From: Algoriphagus sp. AGSA1 | GTDB taxonomy: Bacteria > Bacteroidota > Bacteroidia > Cytophagales > Cyclobacteriaceae | Direction of reading: 5' to 3' | Assembly (NCBI RefSeq): GCF_021390545.1 | Contig: NZ_JAJUWR010000001.1 | Span: 124,001-188,000, forward strand | Length of the DNA stretch: 64,000 nucleotides | Shown here: positions 43,474-50,737 of the stretch, piece after piece | How positions within the stretch are numbered: the first letter of the stretch is position 1 | How the letters are laid out: every line of letters begins with the position of its first letter | The notes under the pieces: model-generated | The model's input: only the letters and a program-made list of their open reading frames with translations | Databases searched by the model: none | Told to the model about the DNA's origin: nothing | Position numbers and translations under genes: made by a program

Positions 43474-45027
43474 ATGCAACTAAGAACATATACATTGATT
43501 TTGACCCTTCTGATGTTGGGTTCATGTAGTGATGATTTCACTGATCTCACACCTTTGGGAAATGTAACTACGGGTAATTTCTGGCAAACTGAAGAAGATG
43601 CCATTACCGCTGCGAACGGACTCTACCAGCACTGGGATGATGATGACTTGTTTGGAAGGGGGATTATGTATCTCATCGCAGCCTGTGATGATTTTCACCA
43701 AGGAAGAAATGACGCTGCTGCTGCGGCAATCAGGAACTTCCAGGCAACAGGACAGGAAGGAAGAATAGCCAATATTTATCCTAAAATGTACACAGTCATC
43801 CAGCGAGCCAATACAATTCTACGGTATGTGCCTGAGATGAACATCGATGCCTCACTGAAAAACAGGGTGCTGGGAGAAGCATACTTCGCCAGGGCACATG
43901 CCTATTTTTGGCTGGCTCCAAGATTCGGTGACCACAGGGCGGGGATTCCTATCGTAACGGTGGAAAATATGGATGAAACCACCTTTACCAGACCATCCCA
44001 CGTGGTTGAAAACTATAGCTTGATGGAGCAGGATCTTAAGCAAGCAGCAGAGTTGTTGCCTTACTTAACTGACTACGGATCATCTGATCTCGGAAGGGCA
44101 CACAAAGATGCCGCACACGCTTATCTGGCCAAAACGTATTTGCTTTGGGCACAGTATGACGATAGCAAATGGGCGAGTGTAGTCACCTACGCTGATTTGG
44201 TTATCAGTTCGCCTACAGGAAGATCTCTGATCAATACGGGGAATCCTTCAGAGGATTTTGCCTCGGTTTTCTATGTGGAAAACAACTTCTCCTCGGAGTA
44301 TATATTCTCCACCGTATCAAGCAATGAACGGGGCCAGATCCTTCCCGGGGTAATGCTTGAAAACACAGGATGGGGACTCTACAATGGTTGGGGCACATTT
44401 TCCCCTACACTGGAATTGTATAATGCTTTTGAAGAAGGAGACCCACGGAAGAAGGCCACACTCTTGGAGTTTGGGGATACATTCGAGTTTCTGGGCAACT
44501 CCAGAAGATACTATTCAGGCAACTCATGGACGGGTATACAGGTAAACAAATACATGCAGCCCTACAGGACTCCAGAATCAGTGCATTTAAATCCCAATGG
44601 TAATTATCCTACCACTAATCTGAATATTCCTCTGATCCGGTTTGCTGAAGTCCTTTTGCTGAAATCTGAAGCACTGATCATGATGGGACAGAATGGTGAC
44701 GCGCCGCTCAACCTGGTAAGACAGCGAGCAGGATTGGCTCCGATATCAGGTGCTACCCTTGCGGATCTTAAGCAGGAAAGAAGAGTGGAGCTTGCCGCTG
44801 AATATGCTGACAGGCACCTGGATCTGGTAAGATGGGGAGATGCCCAGGCCGCTTATTCCAAGCAGGCTACAGGAAGGAACCATTCGGAAAAAACCAATCC
44901 CGATTCAGGATTTGAAGTCTATGAGACCTGGCCTGCCAGAAACTTCAATCCAACTATCCATCATGTGTGGCCGATTCCTCCGAATACCATTGCTATTTCC
45001 GGAATCTCACAAAACGAAGGCTGGTAA
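43474..45027 (+). CDS. susD: SusD/RagB-type nutrient-binding outer-membrane lipoprotein
   Basis: 517 residues. Lipobox MLGSC with acylated Cys18. TPR-rich SusD fold: ANGLYQHWDDDD opening, GEAYFARAHAYFWLAPRFG, QERRVELAAEYADRHLDLVRWG, and PIPPNTIAISG...QNEGW ending. Starts 18 bp after susC. Surface glycan-binding partner of SusC. A perfect palindrome follows the stop, before the phosphatase gene. Confidence 0.96.
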   Translation: MQLRTYTLILTLLMLGSCSDDFTDLTPLGNVTTGNFWQTEEDAITAANGLYQHWDDDDLFGRGIMYLIAACDDFHQGRNDAAAAAIRNFQATGQEGRIANIYPKMYTVIQRANTILRYVPEMNIDASLKNRVLGEAYFARAHAYFWLAPRFGDHRAGIPIVTVENMDETTFTRPSHVVENYSLMEQDLKQAAELLPYLTDYGSSDLGRAHKDAAHAYLAKTYLLWAQYDDSKWASVVTYADLVISSPTGRSLINTGNPSEDFASVFYVENNFSSEYIFSTVSSNERGQILPGVMLENTGWGLYNGWGTFSPTLELYNAFEEGDPRKKATLLEFGDTFEFLGNSRRYYSGNSWTGIQVNKYMQPYRTPESVHLNPNGNYPTTNLNIPLIRFAEVLLLKSEALIMMGQNGDAPLNLVRQRAGLAPISGATLADLKQERRVELAAEYADRHLDLVRWGDAQAAYSKQATGRNHSEKTNPDSGFEVYETWPARNFNPTIHHVWPIPPNTIAISGISQNEGW

Positions 45028-45057
45028 GTTCCATCCGAAGTAACACTTAATTAAAAT

Positions 45058-45081
45058 GACCGGGGAGGGCCCTCCCCGGTC
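45058..45081. terminator. 24-bp perfect palindrome between susD and phosphatase gene
   Basis: GACCGGGGAGGG followed directly by its reverse complement CCCTCCCCGGTC, 30 bp after the susD stop and 20 bp before the phosphatase ATG. A strong hairpin without a U-run; it may act as an RNA stabiliser or attenuator that lowers downstream expression relative to susCD. Confidence 0.55.
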
Positions 45082-45100
45082 AATCTTCATCTACTCACCT

Positions 45101-46957
45101 ATGCATTCGAATGCCTTATCCTGGAAGTATTGGCTTCTGCTCATCTTATCCGGTTTAGTTTCAGTAGTTGCCTGCGGGCAACAGTCAAAAATCCACAGCC
45201 ACAACGATTATCTCCGAAAGGCTCCATTTTGGGAGGCTTATGCCAATGGTTGTGCCTCCATTGAAGTGGATGTGATACTGGTCTCAGGAAGCCTCTTTGT
45301 GGCGCATGAGCAGGAAAGCATCCAGGAGACCAGAACTCTTGAAAGTCTTTATCTCCAACCGATCCATCAAGGACTGCGGTCAGGCTTGATTGCCAATCCT
45401 TTGTCATTTTTCCTGACTGTAGATATCAAATCTGAGCCTTATGAGACACTGGAACAATTGATGCGGAGTGTTAGACCTTATGAGGAGATGATGTATAGTG
45501 CTGATCATGGCCGTGGATTAAAACTGGTTGTTTCAGGCAACAGACCTCTTCTGCAGGAGTATGCTGATTTTCCTGAATACATCTTTTTTGACCATCAGGA
45601 TGTAGAGGATCTGGAGACAATTTCTCTCGACAAAGTCGCAATGGTCAGCCTGCCCTTTGACCGCTATTCCCAATGGGGAGGTAAAGGAAGAATGGTGGCC
45701 GAAGAAATTGCCGCTGTCATCCAGACTGTTGAAAAAGTACATCAGGCAGGAAAGCCGATTCGTTTTTGGGCTAGTCCGGATTCCAAATCCGCCTGGAAAG
45801 CACTCCATGATATTGGAGTGGATTATATCAATTCGGATAAGCCTTTTGAAGTAAGCAGGTACCTGGCTAATCTGGGACAACGATATGTCGGAAGTTCCAT
45901 CAAAAGTGAGCTTGTGGAACTGGATTTCGGAAATGATGAAGTACAGCGGCAGGTGGATAATGTGATCCTAATGATAGGGGACGGGAACGGCTTGGCTCAA
46001 CTGTCCGCAGGAATGTATGCCAACGGGAATGCGCTGAACATCACCAACCTCAAGAATGTGGGATTGGCAAAAACCCAGTCCGCTGATGATTTTACCACGG
46101 ATTCAGCTGCCGGTGGGACGGCATTGGCTACAGGAAACAAGACAAACAACAGGGGAGTAGGAATAGATAGTAATGGGCGCAATATAGAAAGCTTGGCCCA
46201 TATCTTATCGAAAAGGGGCTTTGGGACGGGGATAATCAGTTCTGACCATATCACAGGCGCTACTCCTGCCACATTTTACGCACATCAAAAAGACAGGGAT
46301 TTGATCGGCCCGATAACCGAGGATTTATATGGTAGCAGCTTGAATTTGTTTATAGGAGCAGGGAAGAATGATTTTCTGAGATATCAAAACCATGCCTTGG
46401 ACAGCCTTGAGGCTAGTGGATTTAGTCTTATGGGAAGTCTGGACCAAGTGGCGGCTTCTACAGACGGAAAAGTAGGATATTTTGCTTCAAATCACGGTCT
46501 GCCAAATATTGAGAAAGGGAGAGCAGGATTTTTAAAAAACAGCACAGAGGCTGCAATAAGTTATTTGGAGAATAAGGGAACACCTTTTTTTCTACTGGTG
46601 GAAAATGGCCATATCGATGTAGGTGGGCATGTCAATGATGCCAGAATGATTGTGGAGGAGGTAATTGATTTTGATCAGGCAGTGGGAGCCGCTTTAAAAT
46701 TTGCCAGTAATAACCCCAACACACTTGTGATCATCACAGCCGATCATGAGACAGGTGGAGTCACGATCCCACAGGGCAATGTGGCACATGAGATGGTTGA
46801 GTTGGAGTTTTCAACAGAGGATCATACCGGGATTATGGTTCCTGTCTTTGCTTTTGGTCCCCACTCCGGTGATTTTTCCGGAGTATATGAAAATACAGCG
46901 GTGTTTGATAAAATCATGACTGTTCTTTTAAAGTATCATGCCAATACTAAAGAATGA
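45101..46957 (+). CDS. Lipoprotein fusing GDPD/PI-PLC-like domain to alkaline phosphatase
   Basis: 618 residues from ATG 45101. The ATG at 45056 lies in a palindrome and is rejected because it destroys the signal. Lipobox VVAC with Cys25. N-terminal ~240 residues resemble the PI-PLC/GDPD TIM-barrel: IHSHNDY, SIEVDVIL, FVAHEQE, and a late DYINSDKPFE. The C-terminal ~320 are alkaline phosphatase: MIGDGNG, nucleophile Ser in TTDSAAGGTAL, ISSDHITGATPA, HIDVGGHVND and TADHETGG. Together these could cleave a phosphodiester and then the phosphomonoester at the cell surface. Third gene of the susCD locus. Confidence 0.9.
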   Translation: MHSNALSWKYWLLLILSGLVSVVACGQQSKIHSHNDYLRKAPFWEAYANGCASIEVDVILVSGSLFVAHEQESIQETRTLESLYLQPIHQGLRSGLIANPLSFFLTVDIKSEPYETLEQLMRSVRPYEEMMYSADHGRGLKLVVSGNRPLLQEYADFPEYIFFDHQDVEDLETISLDKVAMVSLPFDRYSQWGGKGRMVAEEIAAVIQTVEKVHQAGKPIRFWASPDSKSAWKALHDIGVDYINSDKPFEVSRYLANLGQRYVGSSIKSELVELDFGNDEVQRQVDNVILMIGDGNGLAQLSAGMYANGNALNITNLKNVGLAKTQSADDFTTDSAAGGTALATGNKTNNRGVGIDSNGRNIESLAHILSKRGFGTGIISSDHITGATPATFYAHQKDRDLIGPITEDLYGSSLNLFIGAGKNDFLRYQNHALDSLEASGFSLMGSLDQVAASTDGKVGYFASNHGLPNIEKGRAGFLKNSTEAAISYLENKGTPFFLLVENGHIDVGGHVNDARMIVEEVIDFDQAVGAALKFASNNPNTLVIITADHETGGVTIPQGNVAHEMVELEFSTEDHTGIMVPVFAFGPHSGDFSGVYENTAVFDKIMTVLLKYHANTKE

Positions 46958-47609
46958 TAACTTATAAGTAGTGAGGAATTAAAAAAGGAAGTCCTTTTTA
47001 TCGAAATTGAATCTTTTCTGCACCTACGACAGGACTGTAAATAAATATCGTCCGTGCCCATGGCACTTTCCCAGATCAAATAATCATAACTATTCCAGCC
47101 GTTGAAACGACTGGCAATAACTCGAACCGTCCTTACAGGACTTTGACAGAACAATCGATCCTTTCAATTTATCAGGATCTCGATTAAGAAACACTAGAGA
47201 ACCCTTGGAGGGGGTGGGACATGAGTTACATCAAAGGGACTGGGAAGCTATGATAAATGCCGTTTTCCGAGCATACGTCAGCTGCTGAATAGGTTGATGA
47301 CGTAGATTTGGTAGTTTATGTAAGGAGTATCGTAATTTATCCTTGTTTGATAAGTATGCGGCTTATTGATGGTGTTCGAACTGGAAAATGTGATTTAGCT
47401 TCAGAAAGCTATTTGAAAACAACATAAAATACGCGATTTTTAGAACGGCATGAATCGGAAACAACATGCGCTTGCCGCCGTGTGCCGAATAAGCGAAGCA
47501 GGAGCCATTTAGCCACTTTGGGCTTCGCTAGTCAAGCTGGAGTGGATAATGCAAACCTTTACAGTATCGTTTATAGCAGCAGTTTTTATACACTACTAAA
47601 TCTTAGTAA
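46958..47609. other. 650-bp intergenic region after the phosphatase gene
   Basis: No intact gene recognised. Composition is mixed, with short imperfect inverted repeats (for example around 47005-47030). It lies between the susCD-phosphatase operon and the methyltransferase gene and may contain relics, but none could be assigned. Confidence 0.35.
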
Positions 47610-48311
47610 ATGGAAAGGATCGATAGTTGGAAATACAATGAATTCAAGCAGGTAGGCAAGGATTATTCCAGCGAAGAAGAAGTAAACGTATATGAATCAA
47701 GTCATGCCGATTTCCGGGATATTAAGCAGGAAAGTGTCGAATTGATAGAAAAACTGAAGCTCAAAGCAAACGATGTCTTGGCTGATTTTGGGTCAGGAAC
47801 AGGGATTTTTGCCATGGAGGCAGCTAAAGTCTGCAAAAAGGTTTTTGCAGTGGATATCTCAAATAAAATGTTGGCATACTCTAAAAACAAAGCCATCCAA
47901 AATTCCATAACCAACATTGAATTCTGTAATTCTGGATTCTTGAATTTTAAAATTGACGACGAGAGCTTAAACTTCGCCACATCTACTTTCTCTTTCCACC
48001 ATTTGCCGGACTATTGGAAAGGAATCGCACTGGAGAGATTAAATAAAATGCTGGCTTATGGGGGCTGCTTATACATCAAGGACGTTGTCATTGAAAAGAA
48101 AAATTCCACAAGAAACATCCAGGGGTTTATTGACAGGCAAGAATTCCTGGGTGGTGATTTTTTAAAAGAGGATGCGGAAGTTCATTTTAGGGAAGAATTC
48201 TCTACTTATGACTGGATATTAGATGGATTACTGGAGCGCTCAGGTTTCAAAATATTGGGCAAAGAGCTTTATGACGGGGTTATTGCAGAGTATTTATGCG
48301 TAAAGGAATAA
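47610..48311 (+). CDS. Class I SAM-dependent methyltransferase
   Basis: 233 residues. SAM motif ADFGSGTGIFAMEAA near residues 60-74, acidic VDIS(N)K after strand 2, and motif LNFATSTFSFHHLP with the following LNKMLAYGGCLYIKD. Soluble. Methyl acceptor unknown; resembles small-molecule and quinone/tRNA methyltransferases without a distinguishing signature. It is more A/T-rich than the susCD genes. It lies between two PUL segments, and its link to them is unclear. Confidence 0.9.
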   Translation: MERIDSWKYNEFKQVGKDYSSEEEVNVYESSHADFRDIKQESVELIEKLKLKANDVLADFGSGTGIFAMEAAKVCKKVFAVDISNKMLAYSKNKAIQNSITNIEFCNSGFLNFKIDDESLNFATSTFSFHHLPDYWKGIALERLNKMLAYGGCLYIKDVVIEKKNSTRNIQGFIDRQEFLGGDFLKEDAEVHFREEFSTYDWILDGLLERSGFKILGKELYDGVIAEYLCVKE

Positions 48312-48342
48312 ACTGAATAGGTCTCGGTAGGGGAATTGATGA

Positions 48343-48621
48343 GTGGAAAAATACAAACAGCATACCCCTTCCACCTCCTGTGTTTTTTCCTATTTTCAGA
48401 TGGTAGTTCATATCATGCCTAATACCGAAGGCAGGATAAGTCCATTTGAAGGGCTCCGGTACTACGACTTGAAACGGTGGAAAATCGCAGGTGAAGTCCT
48501 CAACAATGTGGAAGACGGTGTCATTCCTTATAATTTTGAAGATAGATTTTATGAATGGCCATTGCCTCAGTCTGAAATAGACAAGAGTAATGGCGTCTTG
48601 ATCCAAAATGAAAACTATTGA
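48343..48621 (+). pseudogene. C-terminal fragment of a SusD/RagB gene
   Basis: The last ~65 codons read EGLRYYDLKRWKIAGE, then FYEWPLPQSEIDKSNGVLIQNENY, the characteristic end of SusD/RagB proteins (R/YYDL-R/KRW, PIP/PLPQSEID...QN..Y). The N-terminal ~400 residues and the matching susC are absent; the ORF start at 48343 is accidental. It is followed by a strong hairpin at 48674-48716, probably the original operon terminator, then a beta-propeller hydrolase gene. Confidence 0.8.
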
Positions 48622-48673
48622 TTTTATACCTTTGGTTTCAAGGAATAACCTCATCCGATAAACCACTTCAATC

Positions 48674-48716
48674 GGAACAGCTGCGGGATAGGGAATCACT
48701 GTCCTACAGCTGTTCC
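48674..48716 (+). terminator. Hairpin terminator after the SusD fragment
   Basis: GGAACAGCTG and CAGCTGTTCC 10-bp arms with partly paired interior, followed by a T-rich stretch (TTACTTTATT). Probable intrinsic terminator retained from the lost susCD operon. Confidence 0.6.
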
Positions 48717-48759
48717 TTACTTTATTCAATACTGGAATTACTTACAATTGCTATAACTA

Positions 48760-50421
48760 ATGCTTCATCATAAAATAAAAACAAGCTACGCCGGCCTATT
48801 CCTTATTGCTTGCTTTTTCTGGTCAGGGACTATACTTGGTCAGGTGGAAGAAAGACAACGGCCTGAGGAATGGGAAAACCTAGTTAAGGGAGGAAAGTTT
48901 ATAGACCTATTCCAACCAATTCCTCCTATTGGTCAACTTACATCCAATACTTGGGGAAAAGCAGATGTAGTTCCTAGGTACATCGATAATGGAATTGAGG
49001 ACAATGAATGGTCTTATTGGGGCGGGAATATCCTGAAAGGGGAGGACGGTAAATTTCATATGTATGTATGCAGGTGGAGAGAGGATTCTCCAAAAGGGCA
49101 TCACGAGTGGCCAAACTCTATTGTGGTGCATGCCGAATCAGATTCGCCAATGGGGCCTTTTAGGGTGGTAGATGAAATAGGAAAAGGGCACAATCCTGAA
49201 ATTTATAAAACTGACGCCGGCGATTATGTTCTCTATGTGATTGATGGCAGGTATTCATCCCGAAGCCTATATGGCCCATGGGAATACAGCAAATATGAAT
49301 TTGATCAACGGGATAGGCCTATAATTGAAGGGTTGTCAAACCTGACTTTTGCCAAGAGAGAAGACGGTTCCTACCTAATGGTGTGTAGGGGAGGAGGAGT
49401 CTGGTTTAGTAAAGATGGCCTAAGCGCTTTTTATCAAGTTACGGACAAAAGAGTTTACCCGCCGGTTGACGGCAGATTTGAGGATCCTGTTGTCTGGAGA
49501 GACAATATCCAATATCATCTGATAGTGAATGATTGGTTGGGCAGAATCGCCTTTTATTTAAGATCAAAGGACGGCGTGCATTGGAAAACTGATCCAGGGG
49601 AGGCCTACATGCCAGGCATCACCATTTATGAAGATGGGACAGCCGAGGATTGGTTTAAATATGAACGGATTAAGATATTTCAGGATGGTCTGGGAAGAGC
49701 GACCCAGGCAAATTTTGCGGTTATAGACACACTGAAAAACGAAGACAAGCCAAATGATTCACACAGTTCCAAAAACATCGGTATCCCGCTAGCAGTTGGG
49801 CTTCAATTAGAATTGCTCAATAAGAAGCCAATCACGCGCCAGTCCAACAGCATGAAGCTATTGGTGAAAGCGGAAAGAGGATTTAATCCACTGGAAGAAT
49901 TGGATCTGAATAGTCTTCATTTTGGGACAAGTGAAGAAGTTGATTTTGGAAAAGGTGCTAAAGTAAAAGCATTTAAGGCTAAAGGAGATGATCTTCTAAT
50001 CACATTCGAGGGCTTGGGAAATGGGTTTAAGGAAGATGATTTTGTGGGAAAACTGATTGGAAAGAATAAGGATGGCCAACTGGTTTTTGGCTACTCAAGA
50101 TTGCCCTGGGTGGATTATAATCCCGCTATACTATCTACAAGAAAACCTGTGGTCAATCAAAGCACGGTCACTGTTCCGCTTGAGAACTTTGGCCAGGTAA
50201 AATCAAAATCCTCTACAATAAAAGTGTGGAGAGAAAATGACGGAGAATTTGAGTTGCTTGCCACAGGTAAGACCAAAAGCTTAAAGCCATTTGAATTAGT
50301 AAACAGTAAACTGGATAATCTGACATCTCTCTCAAAAGGGGAAACGATTGATCTCAGAATTTCAGTCACTTCCAAAAATGCGCAGGAAGAGATTTTTGAG
50401 ATATCCACCGTTGTTGAGTGA
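48760..50421 (+). CDS. Secreted beta-propeller glycoside-hydrolase-like protein
   Basis: 553 residues. Signal peptide (AGLFLIACFFWSGTILGQ). Residues about 60-330 resemble a five-bladed beta-propeller of the GH43/GH117/GH32 type: WSYWGGNILKGEDGKFHMY, ESDSPMGPF, GHNPEIYKTDAGDYVLYV, GRFEDPVVWRDNIQYHL and DGVHWKTDPG. DP and GHNP acidic/Asp contexts are compatible with a hydrolase, but the exact family and catalytic residues are not certain. The C-terminal ~200 residues are beta-rich (Ig-like). Adjacent to a SusD relic, so it was probably part of a glycan locus. Substrate unknown. Confidence 0.82.
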   Translation: MLHHKIKTSYAGLFLIACFFWSGTILGQVEERQRPEEWENLVKGGKFIDLFQPIPPIGQLTSNTWGKADVVPRYIDNGIEDNEWSYWGGNILKGEDGKFHMYVCRWREDSPKGHHEWPNSIVVHAESDSPMGPFRVVDEIGKGHNPEIYKTDAGDYVLYVIDGRYSSRSLYGPWEYSKYEFDQRDRPIIEGLSNLTFAKREDGSYLMVCRGGGVWFSKDGLSAFYQVTDKRVYPPVDGRFEDPVVWRDNIQYHLIVNDWLGRIAFYLRSKDGVHWKTDPGEAYMPGITIYEDGTAEDWFKYERIKIFQDGLGRATQANFAVIDTLKNEDKPNDSHSSKNIGIPLAVGLQLELLNKKPITRQSNSMKLLVKAERGFNPLEELDLNSLHFGTSEEVDFGKGAKVKAFKAKGDDLLITFEGLGNGFKEDDFVGKLIGKNKDGQLVFGYSRLPWVDYNPAILSTRKPVVNQSTVTVPLENFGQVKSKSSTIKVWRENDGEFELLATGKTKSLKPFELVNSKLDNLTSLSKGETIDLRISVTSKNAQEEIFEISTVVE

Positions 50422-50737
50422 GGGAGTCTCAAATTTTATAAAATTATATATATCCGTTTTTTTACCAGTAAATCAATACAGGCGTCACAGGATTCGGAAA
50501 ACACCAGTGTAGAGCTGGTGTTATTCAGCATGCCCTATAGTACCTGACCCACTAGTAACTTTGCCCACCAGCGGACAAAATTGTTCGGTGGATTTCCTGC
50601 AATGCGTTGCCTTTATTGCCAAATAGGCCAATTCGAAGGGTTGCAAATGGCATGGAAGTAGAAGAAAGCAAGAATCAAGAGCCAAGAATCAAGAACCAGG
50701 AAGGACAATGAAACCTTCCCGTCTTTCAACAATAGCC
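50422..50737. other. Intergenic region before permease copy 4
   Basis: No gene supported. Near 50508-50536 a weak hairpin follows the hydrolase gene. Positions 50670-50697 hold 7-bp CAAGA-type repeat units: AAGAATC, AAGAGCC, AAGAATC, AAGAACC. Confidence 0.4.
50670..50697. repeat. Heptanucleotide tandem repeat, CAAGARY type
   Basis: Four 7-bp units AAGAATC, AAGAGCC, AAGAATC, AAGAACC in a row upstream of permease copy 4. The same unit recurs at 53605-53646, 53698-53725 and as partial copies near 5104 and 7925. Confidence 0.6.

Noticed and set aside
45056..45100. Extra 15-codon N-terminal extension of the phosphatase fusion
   Set aside because: The upstream ATG lies at the edge of a 24-bp palindrome and the extension would block the lipoprotein signal; ATG 45101 gives a clean lipobox.
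48280..48729. 149-aa minus-strand ORF
   Set aside because: Antisense to the SusD fragment and the terminator hairpin; Pro/Arg/Ile-rich shadow composition.
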